The notes under the pieces were generated by a model. It had not been told where the DNA came from, ran no database searches, and saw only the letters and a program-made list of their open reading frames with translations. From an uncultured Pelagibacteraceae bacterium (GTDB lineage: Bacteria > Pseudomonadota > Alphaproteobacteria > Pelagibacterales > Pelagibacteraceae), in the NCBI GenBank assembly GCA_902587315.1, contig CACIKW010000003.1:1-64000 (forward strand): a stretch of 64,000 bases of DNA, written 5' to 3'. Position 1 is the first letter of the stretch. Every line of letters begins with the position of its first letter. Position numbers and translations under genes: made by a program. Positions 29,600 to 40,904 of the stretch are shown in pieces.

Positions 29600-30759
29600 A
29601 AAATATAGCTATTATTGGAGCTGGCATTTCAGGGCTTGTTTTAGGAAATTTTTTTAAAAGTAAATCCATTAATTTTAAAATATTCGAAAAAAAATCTGAA
29701 ATTAATTTCAGCGAAGGATATGGAATACAACTTGGTATAAATAGTATTCAAATATTAAATAAAATTGGATTTAAAAATATTAGTACAGATTATTTATATA
29801 ATCCAAAAAAAATTATCATTAAATCATTACAGAACCAATCTAGAATTTCTCAAATTGATTTAGATTATTTTAATAATTTAAGTGAAAAATATACTTGTTT
29901 AAAAAGATCAATCCTTGTTGAATTTTTATTTAACAAAATTCAAGAAAAAATTCATTTAAATAAATCTGTAGCTGATTTTGAGCACTTAGATAATAAAATA
30001 AAAATTAATTTTTTTGACCAAACATCAGAAGAATTTGATTATGTAGTTTTGGCAAGTGGATTTGAGCCGGATATAAGTAAGTTATTATTTAAAAACTATC
30101 ATAAAAACACTTATGCCGGATACTTGGCTATAAGAAAAATTTTTACAGAAAAATTGAACTTTATTGAAGAAGAAAATATCACTTTATTTTTTGGTAAAAA
30201 CTCTCATTTAGTAACTTATCCAATAGATAATAATAAAACAAAAAATGCTGTATTTATAATTAAACAAAATTTAGATAGTAATAACCTTTATTCAAGTTGG
30301 AGACGTAGTGCTGATGGTTTGGAATTTATAGACAAACTTTTAAAAGACAATCTTTATGTTAATAGTCAAGAATTTGTCAATATTTTTAAAAAAAATTCTA
30401 GCTGGTGGCCAGTAATTATTAATAGGAATTTTTTAGAACCTAAGTATAAAAATGTTTTTGCGATTGGTGATGCAATCTATTCAAATTTACCAACTCTAGC
30501 ACAAGGAGCAGGGCAGGCAATTGAAAGTGCTTATGAATTGAGTAATATATTAGACAAAGAGTCTGATACAGAATCTATAAAATATTTTTTAAATAGAAAA
30601 AAAAGACTAAATATAATTGACAGAAGAATAAGTTTAAATAATTTTATTTTTCATATTTCAAATCCTTTTTTAATATTTTTTAGAAACATAATTATTAAGT
30701 TTTTTTTAAAAAAAAAAATATTTCTTAATAATTATTTGGGTAAAATTTATAAAAATTAG
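29596..30759 (+). CDS. FAD-dependent aromatic-ring hydroxylase-like monooxygenase
   Basis: [14 protein letters not shown] GxGxx[30 protein letters not shown]. Confidence 0.85.
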   Translation: MKNIAIIGAGISGLVLGNFFKSKSINFKIFEKKSEINFSEGYGIQLGINSIQILNKIGFKNISTDYLYNPKKIIIKSLQNQSRISQIDLDYFNNLSEKYTCLKRSILVEFLFNKIQEKIHLNKSVADFEHLDNKIKINFFDQTSEEFDYVVLASGFEPDISKLLFKNYHKNTYAGYLAIRKIFTEKLNFIEEENITLFFGKNSHLVTYPIDNNKTKNAVFIIKQNLDSNNLYSSWRRSADGLEFIDKLLKDNLYVNSQEFVNIFKKNSSWWPVIINRNFLEPKYKNVFAIGDAIYSNLPTLAQGAGQAIESAYELSNILDKESDTESIKYFLNRKKRLNIIDRRISLNNFIFHISNPFLIFFRNIIIKFFLKKKIFLNNYLGKIYKN

Positions 30760-31829
30760 TTGCTAGGTCTTAATCTTTGTCTTAATTCATCAATTGGTTT
30801 TAGAGTATTTCCTGATATATAGTGCCAATATGTCCAGCCATTGCAGCTTTCTGTGCCTAATATTTTTGCTGCAACTTTATGAATAGAGCCTTCAGATTGT
30901 TGATATTTAATACTTCCATCAACCATAATTTTTGCATTAATTTTCTTTTTCTGATCATATATTTCTGTACCTGGTCTAATGACGCCCATTTCTACCAATG
31001 AACCAAAAGGAATTCTGGGTTTAGATCTATTGTTTTGTAAAGCATCCAAATAATTGTCTTCTATTGTTTTTGTGTTTTTTATTCTTTTGTTTGAGGCCTC
31101 AAAATAAGTTTTATTTTTTTCAATTCCATAAAATATTCTACCAAGTTTTTTTGCAACTACCGCGGTAGTTCCAGAACCTGAAAAAGGATCTAAAATAAAG
31201 TCATTTTTGTTTGTAGATGCCAAAAGTATTCTATGAAGTAATGCCTCTGGTTTTTGAGTAGAGTGAACTTTTTTTCCTTTTTCTTTCAATCTTTCTTTTC
31301 CGTTACAAATGGGGATGCTCCAAGTAGATCTCATCTGAAGATCATCATTTAAACATTTTAATGATTGGTAATTAAAAGTATATTTGGACTTTTGATCTTT
31401 TGATGCCCAGATCAAAGTTTCATGTGCATTAGTAAATCTTGTTCCTCTAAAATTTGGCATTGGATTTTTTTTATCCCATATTACATCATTTAATATCCAA
31501 AAACCTAAATCTTGAATTTTTGCACCAACTCTATAAATATTATGATAACTACCTATAACCCATATACTTCCATTTTTTTTTAAAATTCTTTTGCATTCTT
31601 TAAGCCACATAACAGTAAAATCATCATAAGTTTTAAAACTTTCAAACTTATCCCATTTATCATTTACTGCACTTACTTTAGATCTATCGGGCCTAACTAA
31701 TTCATTTTTTAATTGTAAATTGTATGGAGGATCAGCAAACACAAGGTCAAAAGTTTCATTAGGTATTTTTTTTAACTCTTTGAGACTATCACCGTTAATA
31801 ATTTTGTTTTTTAAATTTGAATTTCTCAT
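30756..31829 (-). CDS. ccrM: Adenine-N6 DNA methyltransferase, CcrM type (GANTC)
   Basis: [39 protein letters not shown]-terminal RAMA-like SDNGWTYWH-type domain ([10 protein letters not shown]); start at [16 protein letters not shown]. Confidence 0.93.
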   Translation of the reverse strand: MRNSNLKNKIINGDSLKELKKIPNETFDLVFADPPYNLQLKNELVRPDRSKVSAVNDKWDKFESFKTYDDFTVMWLKECKRILKKNGSIWVIGSYHNIYRVGAKIQDLGFWILNDVIWDKKNPMPNFRGTRFTNAHETLIWASKDQKSKYTFNYQSLKCLNDDLQMRSTWSIPICNGKERLKEKGKKVHSTQKPEALLHRILLASTNKNDFILDPFSGSGTTAVVAKKLGRIFYGIEKNKTYFEASNKRIKNTKTIEDNYLDALQNNRSKPRIPFGSLVEMGVIRPGTEIYDQKKKINAKIMVDGSIKYQQSEGSIHKVAAKILGTESCNGWTYWHYISGNTLKPIDELRQRLRPSN

Positions 31830-31842
31830 TTTATAAAAAACA

Positions 31843-31871
31843 ATTAGACTCCAAGCTGGAGTCCTCGTCAA
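31843..31871 (-). promoter_or_regulatory. Candidate ccrM promoter with GANTC-containing palindrome in the spacer
   Basis: Minus strand TTGACG-17 bp-TCTAAT; palindrome GACTCCA-AGC-TGGAGTC at 31847..31863 carries two GANTC sites; further GANTC at 31891..31895 and 31919..31923. Confidence 0.55.
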
Positions 31872-31913
31872 CCTCAGATTGAATTAATTTGAGTCCTGTA
31901 GTTGTTTAAAATA

Positions 31914-32483
31914 TTAAAGACTCAATATGTTGTATGTTGGACTGAATGTTTTTCTGTGATGCTTAGTGATTCCAAATTTTTTTATAGCCATCAAATGCTC
32001 TCTGGTTCCATAACCGGCATTTTTATCCCAACTGTAATTTTTATATTTTTTTGAAATTTTTTTTACTAAGCGATCTCTAGACACTTTTGCTATTATTGAT
32101 GCGGCTGAAATTTCAGGTATTTTTTGATCACCTTTAATTACATTTATAATTTTGTAATTATTTAATTTTGGAATTTTGTTTCCATCAATTAATACTAAAG
32201 AGGGTTTTTTTTTAAGTTTTTTGATTGCTCTTTTCATAGCTAACAAGCTTGCATTTAAAATATTTAATTTTTCTATTTCAATTATTGATGCTGACCCAAT
32301 TGCCCAAAAGGAATTTTTTTTAATATATTTTTCTAAAATTTCACGATTATTTTTTGATAGTTTTTTTGAATCTTTTAATTTTTTTTTATTTATATTTTTA
32401 TTTAGAATTACAGCCGCCGCATAAACAGGACCAATCAAACTGCCTCTCCCAACTTCATCTACTCCAGCAATTATTTTTTTCAT
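31914..32483 (-). CDS. rnhB: Ribonuclease HII
   Basis: IAGVDEVGRGSLIGPVYAAAVIL; SIIAKVSRD. Confidence 0.96.
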   Translation of the reverse strand: MKKIIAGVDEVGRGSLIGPVYAAAVILNKNINKKKLKDSKKLSKNNREILEKYIKKNSFWAIGSASIIEIEKLNILNASLLAMKRAIKKLKKKPSLVLIDGNKIPKLNNYKIINVIKGDQKIPEISAASIIAKVSRDRLVKKISKKYKNYSWDKNAGYGTREHLMAIKKFGITKHHRKTFSPTYNILSL

Positions 32484-32617
32484 TAAATAATTAAGAAATG
32501 ATAAATTAACAAGCCGATTATTAATCCCTTAATAAAAGATATCCATGCTACTCCATAATTAGATATGCCAGTTTTTTTCTTAAACCAATCTATTCTTTCT
32601 TTATGCCATTCAATCAT
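32483..32617 (-). CDS. Small membrane protein (44 aa), not in ORF track
   Basis: My translation: MIEWHKERIDWFKKKTGISNYGVAWISFIKGLIIGLLIYHFLII*; TAATG stop/start coupling with rnhB; fills the udg-rnhB gap. Confidence 0.65.
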   Translation of the reverse strand: MIEWHKERIDWFKKKTGISNYGVAWISFIKGLIIGLLIYHFLII

Positions 32618-32626
32618 TTCAATAAT

Positions 32627-33331
32627 TTATATTTTCAAATCTAGTTTGTCTATTTTTTTTCTTATCTCTTTTAAATCTGTCCAAGAGTATTTTTTTTGGT
32701 CTGCTTGTCTTAATAGATAAGCAGGATGAAAAGTTATCATTGTAAGATATGTTTTTTGATTAATAATTATTTCTTTCCAAGTTCCCCTTTCTTTTGAAAT
32801 TTTTATTTTAGAACCAAACAATGATTCCATAGCAGTACTACCCATCAAAATTAAAATTTTTGGATTAATTATTGAAATATGTTCCTTTAAAAAAATAGAA
32901 TACCTCATTATTTCTGAAGGATCTGGTTTTCTGTTATTTGGAGGTCTGTAATTTACAACATTGGTTATATAAATCTTATTTCTTTCAATTTTGATAGATT
33001 CTAACATTTTATTTAATAATTTTCCGGCATCACCAACAAATGGCTTGCCTTCCTGATCTTCTTTTTGTCCCGGACCTTCTCCAACTATCATTATAGGACT
33101 TTTGGGGTTTCCATCACTAAATACTAACTGGGATGCATTTTTTTTTAATTCGCAGTTATTAATATTAGATATTTTTTTCCTTAAATTATTTAATAAATCA
33201 TATTTATTTTCTTTGTTAGATGTGTTTTTAACTCTATTTATTGGCTCATTGTTAAATACATAATTAATATCGTATGAATTAATTAGCTCAGAGCTTATTA
33301 TGTTATTTTGATTTTTGTCATTTATGATCAT
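32627..33331 (-). CDS. Family 4-type uracil-DNA glycosylase
   Basis: IMIVGEGPGQKEDQEGKPFVGDAGKLL; TNVVNYRPPNNRKPDPSEI; TFHPAYLLRQ. Confidence 0.93.
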   Translation of the reverse strand: MIINDKNQNNIISSELINSYDINYVFNNEPINRVKNTSNKENKYDLLNNLRKKISNINNCELKKNASQLVFSDGNPKSPIMIVGEGPGQKEDQEGKPFVGDAGKLLNKMLESIKIERNKIYITNVVNYRPPNNRKPDPSEIMRYSIFLKEHISIINPKILILMGSTAMESLFGSKIKISKERGTWKEIIINQKTYLTMITFHPAYLLRQADQKKYSWTDLKEIRKKIDKLDLKI

Positions 33332-33342
33332 AGAATAAATAT

Positions 33343-35034
33343 ATGCGATTTAATTTAATAAAAATATTTTTAATTATATCATTTATCTTGTGCCAAACTG
33401 AAGTGCATTCTAAAGTTTCAGATAAAAATAAATTCAACCACAAGTATTTATCAAATTATTTTTCCGCTTTAGTTTCTTATGATGCTCAAGATAATCAAGA
33501 AGTTTTAAAATATTTTAATTTATCAAAATCACTAGAACCAAATAATATAGACTATTTCAAAAAGTATATATTTACATTAATTAATGCAGGACAAATTTCA
33601 AAAGCAATAAAAGAAATTAATAATTGGGAAAATAAAGGAAATTCAAATTTTTTTGAAACCAATATTTTATTGCTAATAAATAATTTAATTAATAAAAATT
33701 ATGAAGAAGTTAATCAATTATTATTAAAACTGAATGATACACAAAACCAAAACGCATATGATCATATAATTTATGAAACGTTAGAAAGCTACTTTGAGCT
33801 TTTTCAAACCAATGAAATTTTAGATGAAGATAATAATAAATTTGGAAGATTGTCAGCAATAACGAGTGCATTTCAAAACTGTTATATAGATTCAGAAAAA
33901 ACCGACTCATTGTTTTTAAACTTAATAAATTCCTCAGAGGGTGATTATTCAAGATACTTGTTTTTCTATTTTTCAAAAAAAGTAGAAGAGAAAGATTTTG
34001 AAACCATTAAACAGATTTCTTCTACAATTGATCCAATAAACAATGGTTTAATAATTTTACAGTCAAAAAACTGGGTAGAAAAATTAAATTTCAAAAAATT
34101 TAGTCAACCATTTTCCTGCAAAAATAAAAAACATTTATTGTCTGAATTTTTTTTTTTAATAGCTAATTTATATGCAGCAGAAGAAGATTACATTTTGTCT
34201 AATTTTTATTTAAATATTTCAAATTATTTAAATCCTAGATTTTATTTCAATCTTACACTGATAATTGAAAATAATTATATTACTGAAAACTATGAAATTT
34301 CGAAAAAAATATTAAATAAATTTAATAATCAAGATGAATTATATAAATGGTATAAAATAAAAAAAATTTATAAAATTATTTCCCAAAAAGAAAACAATAT
34401 TAAGTCATTAAATTTTATTGAGTCAGAATACGATAAAATTAAAAATCCTTCTACTAAAATTGTTTTTGATATGGCAAATATATATAAAAGTTCAAAAAAA
34501 TATAAAAAAGCAATTGAATTATATACATTAGTTATGAATCAAATAGATAGAAATTCTGATATATACGCTGAAATTTTATACAGAAGAGGTGGCAGTTATG
34601 AGAGGCTCAAAAATTACAAAGATTCAGATATTGATTTATTAAACTCTTTAGAATTAGTACCAAACGATCCTTATGTAACAAATTATCTTGCTTATAGTTG
34701 GTTAGAAAGAAATTACAAAATTAAGGAAGCTTTAAGCATGTTGAAGGAAGCATATGAACAAAGAAAAAACGATCCATATATTATAGATTCAATTGGTTGG
34801 GCACATTATTTAATAAAAGATTATGAAAAAGCAAAAAAATATTTATTAAAAGCTATAAAATTAATGCCAAACGATCCAATCGTTAACGACCATTACGGAG
34901 ATATTTTATGGATGTTAGATAAAAAAATTCAAGCCAGATATTTTTGGAAAAATGCATTAATACAAAATGAAACAGATGAAAAATTAGAAGAAAAAATAAA
35001 AGAAAAACTCTTGAAAGGCATGAGTGAATCATAA
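33343..35034 (+). CDS. Tetratricopeptide repeat protein
   Basis: 563 aa, signal peptide, several TPR units (e.g. AEILYRRGGSYERLKNYKDSDIDLLNSLELVPND; IDSIGWAHYLIKDYEKAKKYLLKAIKLMPND). Confidence 0.85.
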   Translation: MRFNLIKIFLIISFILCQTEVHSKVSDKNKFNHKYLSNYFSALVSYDAQDNQEVLKYFNLSKSLEPNNIDYFKKYIFTLINAGQISKAIKEINNWENKGNSNFFETNILLLINNLINKNYEEVNQLLLKLNDTQNQNAYDHIIYETLESYFELFQTNEILDEDNNKFGRLSAITSAFQNCYIDSEKTDSLFLNLINSSEGDYSRYLFFYFSKKVEEKDFETIKQISSTIDPINNGLIILQSKNWVEKLNFKKFSQPFSCKNKKHLLSEFFFLIANLYAAEEDYILSNFYLNISNYLNPRFYFNLTLIIENNYITENYEISKKILNKFNNQDELYKWYKIKKIYKIISQKENNIKSLNFIESEYDKIKNPSTKIVFDMANIYKSSKKYKKAIELYTLVMNQIDRNSDIYAEILYRRGGSYERLKNYKDSDIDLLNSLELVPNDPYVTNYLAYSWLERNYKIKEALSMLKEAYEQRKNDPYIIDSIGWAHYLIKDYEKAKKYLLKAIKLMPNDPIVNDHYGDILWMLDKKIQARYFWKNALIQNETDEKLEEKIKEKLLKGMSES

Positions 35035-35037
35035 TTT

Positions 35038-35880
35038 ATGAATAATAATAAAATCAAATCTTATGCAAAAGTAAATTTGTCACTTTATGTTATTGGTAAA
35101 TCAAAATCAAAATTACACAGAATAGAGAGTTTAATTTCATTTATTAATTTACATGATGAAATTGTAATAAATAAATCAAATAAAAAGTTTCACTCAATTA
35201 AATTTTATGGCAAATTTTCCAAGGGAATTCTAAAAAACAATACACTATCAAAACTTTTTAAATATCTGGATAATAAAAAGCTACTGGGTGATAAAAAATA
35301 CTCATTAATTGTAAAGAAAAATATTCCTCAAAAATCTGGCATGGGTGGAGGCTCTATGAACGCAGCTGCAGTCATAAAATATTTATTAAAAAAAAAAATT
35401 ATCATCCTTAAAAAGAAGGATTTAGAAAAAATTAGTGATTTTGTTGGTTCAGACGTTAAGTTGGGACTGGACAATAGAAATTCAATATTAATGCCTAACG
35501 GAAAAGTTTTGAAAGAGAAAAAAAGGCAAAAACTACACTTATTAGTAGTCAAGCCAAGAATGGGTTGTTCAACTAAAATTATTTATAAAAATGTTAAATC
35601 ATATTCAAAATCAAATATTAAAAAAAAAAATAATTTTAGACTTAAAAATCTTATATTTTTAAGAAATGACTTAGAGAAGATAGCTATAAAAAAATATCCT
35701 TCTCTCGAAAAATTAAAAAAAATATTAAATAAGTTGCCTAATATAAAATTCACTAGAATGACTGGATCTGGATCAGCTTTTATAGCTTATTTTGTTTCAA
35801 AAAATGCGGCTATTAATGCATCAAAAATATTAAATAACAAAACAAGTAAATATTGGAATAAAATATCTAAAACTATATAA
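35038..35880 (+). CDS. ispE: 4-diphosphocytidyl-2-C-methyl-D-erythritol kinase
   Basis: YAKVNLSLYVIGK; IPQKSGMGGGSMNAAAVIKYL; MTGSGSAFIAYF GHMP kinase motifs. Confidence 0.92.
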   Translation: MNNNKIKSYAKVNLSLYVIGKSKSKLHRIESLISFINLHDEIVINKSNKKFHSIKFYGKFSKGILKNNTLSKLFKYLDNKKLLGDKKYSLIVKKNIPQKSGMGGGSMNAAAVIKYLLKKKIIILKKKDLEKISDFVGSDVKLGLDNRNSILMPNGKVLKEKKRQKLHLLVVKPRMGCSTKIIYKNVKSYSKSNIKKKNNFRLKNLIFLRNDLEKIAIKKYPSLEKLKKILNKLPNIKFTRMTGSGSAFIAYFVSKNAAINASKILNNKTSKYWNKISKTI

Positions 35881-35912
35881 AGCTTTTTTTTTGTGTTATA
35901 GAAAACTAACTT

Positions 35913-35986
35913 TGGGGCTTAGCCAAGTGGTAAGGCAGCGGTTTTTGGTACCGCCATCCTAGGTTCGAATCCTAGAGCCCCAGCCA
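35913..35986 (+). tRNA. tRNA-Gln (anticodon TTG), CCA encoded
   Basis: Acceptor tggggct/agcccca, anticodon stem gcggt/accgc with loop ttttggt, T arm ggttcgaatcc, discriminator g then cca. Confidence 0.95.
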
Positions 35987-35989
35987 AAT

Positions 35990-37267
35990 ATGATAAATTT
36001 AATTAAAAAAATTTTATTTCAAAATAATATTACCAATAACTTTGCTATTAATATTAATAAAATAAATTTAGATACAAAAGTGAGTAAAATTTTTTATGCC
36101 ATATCAGAATATAGTGAAAAAAGTGAAATAAGATTTGTTGGAGGATGTATAAGAAAAATTTTAAATAATGAACAATTTGACGACATTGATCTTGCAACAA
36201 ATCTTAAACCCAATGAAGTGATTGAAGCTTTACAAAAAAATCATATTAAATTTTATAAAACAGGAATAGATCATGGAACAATAACAGCAAATATTGATGG
36301 AAAAAATTTTGAAATAACTTCATTGAGAAAAGATATTTCTACAGATGGCAGACATGCAAAAATTGAATTTTCAGAAGATTGGTACGAGGATGCTGCCAGA
36401 AGAGATTTTACTATTAATTCAATATATTCAGACCTAGAGGGGAATTTATATGATCCTTTTGATGGAAAAAATGATTTAGAAAAAAAAATAGTAAGATTTA
36501 TTGGAAATCCAGAAAAACGAATAAAAGAAGATTATTTAAGAATATTAAGGTATATAAGATTTTTTTTGGATTATAGCAGTTTAAAACATGATGATTCATT
36601 ATTAAAAATAATCAAAAAAAATCTTAAAGGAATCTCAAGAATTTCTTCTGATAGATTATTAGGAGAACTTAAAAAAATTCTTAATTCCAATAATATTTCA
36701 AAACTTATTTCTGACAAATTTTCATTAGAAATCATCCAACTTATTTTTCCACAACTTAAAAATATAAAAATTTTAAAAAAAATAAACAAATATAGTGATG
36801 AAATTTATTTAAAAAAAGATTTTATTTTTTTAATAGCATTAATGATAATTGATGACTCTGATAATTGTGAGTACTTTTTATACAAATACAATGTTTCAAA
36901 TGATGATAAGAAAAGAATAATGTTAATTAAAAATATTTCTTCAAAATTAAATGAAAAAAATTTCTTCGCAGAAAAAAATCTTTGGAAAATGTTTTATATT
37001 TATGGAAAGAATTCTTTAATCGACATAATTAATTTTGAGATATTTAATTCTAAAAAAAATGATGATAAAAAATTATTTAAATTAAGAGAATTTTTTATCA
37101 ATCAGTCTCCTCCTGTTTTTCCAATAAAAGCTAGAGATTTAATTCATAAATATAATCTCAAAGAAGGTAGGGAGTTAGGCCAAAAACTTAAGAAAATCGA
37201 AAATATTTGGATAGAGAACAATTTTAAAATTAAACAATTTGAAATTGATAAGATAATAGAAGTTTAA
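35990..37267 (+). CDS. cca: CCA-adding tRNA nucleotidyltransferase / poly(A) polymerase family
   Basis: [47 protein letters not shown]. Confidence 0.93.
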   Translation: MINLIKKILFQNNITNNFAININKINLDTKVSKIFYAISEYSEKSEIRFVGGCIRKILNNEQFDDIDLATNLKPNEVIEALQKNHIKFYKTGIDHGTITANIDGKNFEITSLRKDISTDGRHAKIEFSEDWYEDAARRDFTINSIYSDLEGNLYDPFDGKNDLEKKIVRFIGNPEKRIKEDYLRILRYIRFFLDYSSLKHDDSLLKIIKKNLKGISRISSDRLLGELKKILNSNNISKLISDKFSLEIIQLIFPQLKNIKILKKINKYSDEIYLKKDFIFLIALMIIDDSDNCEYFLYKYNVSNDDKKRIMLIKNISSKLNEKNFFAEKNLWKMFYIYGKNSLIDIINFEIFNSKKNDDKKLFKLREFFINQSPPVFPIKARDLIHKYNLKEGRELGQKLKKIENIWIENNFKIKQFEIDKIIEV

Positions 37268-37740
37268 ATATACTTAACATCAATGATTTCAAAATTTTTT
37301 ACCCCAGCCGGCGTTATAATTTCAACCAAATCATTTTTACTTTTTCCTATCAATCCTTTACCAATAGGTGATTTAAAATAAATTAATTTATTTTTTAAAT
37401 CTGCCTCATCCTTACCAACAATTTTGTATTGAATTTTTTCATTAGTGTCTAAATTTTGTAAAAATACTGTTGAGCCAAATATTATTTTTCCATCATCTTT
37501 TATATTTTTTATATCGATTACATTTGCTATAGCAATTGTATTTGTTAGTTCTTGAATTCTTCCCTCATTATGGGATTGCTGTTCTTTAGCGGCATGATAC
37601 TCGGCGTTCTCTTTAAGATCTCCGTGCGATCTAGCCTCAGCTATTGCAGCTACAATTTCAGGTCTTTTTTTTTCTTTAAGAAAAATTAATTCTTTTTTTA
37701 AATCTTCAAGGCCTTGAACAGTGATTGGTTCTTTTTCCAT
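37264..37740 (-). CDS. greA: Transcription elongation factor GreA
   Basis: 158 aa; [31 protein letters not shown]. Confidence 0.97.
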   Translation of the reverse strand: MEKEPITVQGLEDLKKELIFLKEKKRPEIVAAIAEARSHGDLKENAEYHAAKEQQSHNEGRIQELTNTIAIANVIDIKNIKDDGKIIFGSTVFLQNLDTNEKIQYKIVGKDEADLKNKLIYFKSPIGKGLIGKSKNDLVEIITPAGVKNFEIIDVKYI

Positions 37741-37743
37741 AAA

Positions 37744-38571
37744 TTATTTCCACTTCGCTAAAGGAGGCAAAGACATAAAGATAGCTTGTACATTTCCTCC
37801 AGTTTGTAAACCAAACTTAGTTCCTCTATCATAAAGCAAATTAAATTCAACATATCTTCCCCTTTTGAAATATTGAATTTCTTTTTCTTTAGAAGACCAT
37901 TTTTTTTTGTTTTTTTTTTCTATTGTATCTTTTAAAATTTTATTAAAGGTTAATCCTACGTCTCTAACGAATGCAAAATTTTTCTCCCAATTATTTTTTT
38001 GGTAATCAAAGAATATACCTCCTATTCCTCTAGTTTCTTTTCTATGTGGTAAATAGAAATATTTCTCACAGTTTTTACTATATTTTTTATAAAAATATTT
38101 ACTGTGTCTGTTACACATTAATTTTAATTCATTATGAAACCATTTTTTAAAATTAATATCTTTAAAGCATGGGGTTAAATCCATTCCTCCTCCAAACCAT
38201 CCATGATTTGTATGTATATATCTTGTATTAAAATGTATTGCTGGTACGTGGGGGTTCTTCATATGTGCCACAACCGATATTCCAGAAGCCCAGAAATTTG
38301 GACTAGTATTTGTACCAGGAATTTTTTGTTTAAAATTTTTTGAGAACTTTCCGTAAACTTCTGAAAAATTTACTCCAACTTTGTCAAAAATTTTTCCATT
38401 TTCTAATACTCTATATTCACCACCACCCTCATCTTTTTGCGAATTTTTTTGCCACTCTTTTGAAATAAATTTTATTTCTTTTTTTTCAATTTTTTCAATT
38501 TCACTACAGATCACATCCTGAAGAACTTTAAACCAGTTTTTTACTAAGTTTTTTTTTAATTCAACTTTCAT
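37744..38571 (-). CDS. hemF: Oxygen-dependent coproporphyrinogen III oxidase
   Basis: NTRYIHTNHGWFGGGMDLTP; RGIGGIFFDYQ; RYVEFNLLYDRGTKFGLQTGG. Confidence 0.97.
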   Translation of the reverse strand: MKVELKKNLVKNWFKVLQDVICSEIEKIEKKEIKFISKEWQKNSQKDEGGGEYRVLENGKIFDKVGVNFSEVYGKFSKNFKQKIPGTNTSPNFWASGISVVAHMKNPHVPAIHFNTRYIHTNHGWFGGGMDLTPCFKDINFKKWFHNELKLMCNRHSKYFYKKYSKNCEKYFYLPHRKETRGIGGIFFDYQKNNWEKNFAFVRDVGLTFNKILKDTIEKKNKKKWSSKEKEIQYFKRGRYVEFNLLYDRGTKFGLQTGGNVQAIFMSLPPLAKWK

Positions 38572-39030
38572 TTATATGTTTTTTATTTGTCTTAAACTTT
38601 CAGATAAAATTATTGCCACTGATACAGCAAGATTTAATGATCTTTTATTTCCAATCATTGGGATTTTTAATCTACTATCTACAATTTTATGAACATTTTG
38701 TGGCACTCCTGAACTTTCTCTACCAAAAAGAATTGTATCATTAATTTTAAAATTAAAATTAGTATATGCCTTTTTTGCTTTAGTTGTAATTAAAATTATT
38801 CTCTCTTTATTTTTTGAGTTAAAGAATTCTTTAGAATTTTCATAAAACTTTATTTTATCTTTTTCCATGTAATCCATTACAACTCTTTTGAATCTACTAT
38901 CAGAAAACAAAAAACCGCACGGTTTAATGATTTCCAAGCTTGCACCCAAACAGGAACATGTTCTAATAATTGATGCGGTATTCTGGGGTATATCTGGCTC
39001 ATATAACGCTATTTTCGGGCCTATATTCAT
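38572..39030 (-). CDS. trmL: tRNA (cytidine(34)-2'-O)-methyltransferase
   Basis: IALYEPDIPQNTASIIRTCSCLGASLEIIKPCGF; LFGRESSGVP; IPMIGNKRSLNLAVSVAIIL; start taken at MNIGPK. Confidence 0.92.
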   Translation of the reverse strand: MNIGPKIALYEPDIPQNTASIIRTCSCLGASLEIIKPCGFLFSDSRFKRVVMDYMEKDKIKFYENSKEFFNSKNKERIILITTKAKKAYTNFNFKINDTILFGRESSGVPQNVHKIVDSRLKIPMIGNKRSLNLAVSVAIILSESLRQIKNI

Positions 39031-39119
39031 AGTTTGTGTGTCATTGTTACCATAGAAAAAAAACTTTTTTATTAATATTAAATCATATATTGAAGCATAA
39101 TAAATAAATTTAATTTTTG

Positions 39120-39632
39120 ATGCCTGAACAAAAGAAAGCAAAAAGAAGAGATTTCATATTTACAGCGTCGTATACATTGGGCGCAGTAGGAGTGGGAGCG
39201 ACGGTTTGGCCACTAATTGATCAAATGAATCCTGACGCTTCAGTGAAAGCTTTGGCAAGTACGGAAGTTGATGTAAGTGGAATTGAAAGAGGTCAGTCAA
39301 TAACAGTTTTATGGAGAGGAAAACCTGTTTTTATAAAGAGAAGGACAGAGGAAGAAATAGAGAAGGCCAGACAAGTTGACCTTAAGGAATTACCAGATCC
39401 AGAGAAAGATGAAGATAGAGCAAAGAATCCAGAGTGGCTAATTATGTTGGGCATGTGTACACACTTGGGATGTGTTCCTTTAGGAAATAAAGGCGAGTAT
39501 GATGGATGGTTTTGTCCATGTCACGGTTCTCACTATGATACTTCTGGCAGAATAAGAAAAGGTCCGGCACCAACAAACTTAGAGATTCCTAAGTATGAAT
39601 TTGTTAATAGCAACACAATTAAAATTGGTTAA
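39120..39632 (+). CDS. petA: Ubiquinol-cytochrome c reductase Rieske iron-sulfur subunit
   Basis: CTHLGCVP and CPCHGSHYD Rieske motifs. Confidence 0.97.
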   Translation: MPEQKKAKRRDFIFTASYTLGAVGVGATVWPLIDQMNPDASVKALASTEVDVSGIERGQSITVLWRGKPVFIKRRTEEEIEKARQVDLKELPDPEKDEDRAKNPEWLIMLGMCTHLGCVPLGNKGEYDGWFCPCHGSHYDTSGRIRKGPAPTNLEIPKYEFVNSNTIKIG

Positions 39633-39644
39633 TAAATAATTATT

Positions 39645-40904
39645 ATGAGCGACCAAAGTTACACACCGAATTCTAAATTTGGAAAGTGGTTTAATGATCG
39701 ATTGCCATTACTAACATTAAGCAAACATCTTCAAGATTACCCAACCCCTAAAAATTTAAATTATTGGTGGACCTTCGGTGGAATATTAACTTTCTGTTTA
39801 ATAGCACAAATTGTTACTGGTCTGATATTAGCAATGCACTATGTAGCCCATGCAGATATGGCGTTTGCAAGTGTGGAACATATAATGAGGAACGTTAATT
39901 ATGGATGGTTAATTAGATATGTTCATGCAAATGGAGCATCAATGTTTTTTTTAGCAGTCTATATTCATATTTTTAGATCGTTGTATTATGGCTCCTACAA
40001 GTCTCCTAGAGAAATAATTTGGATATTAGGAATGATAATTTATTTGTTAATGATGATGGCAGCTTTCATGGGATATGTTCTTCCTTGGGGGCAAATGAGT
40101 TTTTGGGGTGCAACAGTAATAACAAATTTATTTAGCGCCATTCCTATAGTTGGCGAAAGCATTACAACATGGTTATGGGGCGGCTATTCAGTTGGAAATC
40201 CTACTCTTACAAGGTTTTTTAGTTTACATTATTTAATACCATTTTTAATTTTAGGTTTAGTTGTCCTTCATATTTGGGCACTACATGTACCTGGTAATAA
40301 TAATCCAATAGGAATAGAACTTAAGAAACCATCTAAAGACACAGTTCCTTTTCATCCATATATTGTAATAAAAGATTTATTTGCACTTTTAATCTTTTTA
40401 ATAATATTTGCTTTCTTTGTATTTTATTCTCCAAACATTTTAGGACATGCCGATAATTATATAGAAGCCAATCCAATGGTTACACCAGCACATATTGTGC
40501 CAGAATGGTATTTATTACCATTTTATGCAATTTTAAGATCTGTTCCAGATAAACTTTTTGGAGTTATAGCAATGTTTTCTTCCCTAATAGTTTTGGTTGC
40601 TCTTCCATGGCTAGATACATCTAAAGTAAGGTCCGCAATATTTAGACCTCTATACAAACAGTTTTATTGGTTTTTAGTAGCAGATGTAATAATTTTGGGG
40701 TACATGGGAGCAATGCCAGCGGAAGGTACTTATTTGTTAATAGCAAGGGTAGCAACTACTTATTACTTTATTCATTTTTTAATTATCCTTCCAGTTTTAG
40801 GGTATAAAGAAAAAACAATAGATGTTCCTTTAAGCATAGCCGAACCAGTACTTGGCGGATCGGTGGATCCATCTTTAACAAAATCAAAAACAAAAAAAAT
40901 ATGA
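39645..40904 (+). CDS. petB: Cytochrome b (bc1 complex)
   Basis: [54 protein letters not shown]. Confidence 0.98.
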   Translation: MSDQSYTPNSKFGKWFNDRLPLLTLSKHLQDYPTPKNLNYWWTFGGILTFCLIAQIVTGLILAMHYVAHADMAFASVEHIMRNVNYGWLIRYVHANGASMFFLAVYIHIFRSLYYGSYKSPREIIWILGMIIYLLMMMAAFMGYVLPWGQMSFWGATVITNLFSAIPIVGESITTWLWGGYSVGNPTLTRFFSLHYLIPFLILGLVVLHIWALHVPGNNNPIGIELKKPSKDTVPFHPYIVIKDLFALLIFLIIFAFFVFYSPNILGHADNYIEANPMVTPAHIVPEWYLLPFYAILRSVPDKLFGVIAMFSSLIVLVALPWLDTSKVRSAIFRPLYKQFYWFLVADVIILGYMGAMPAEGTYLLIARVATTYYFIHFLIILPVLGYKEKTIDVPLSIAEPVLGGSVDPSLTKSKTKKI

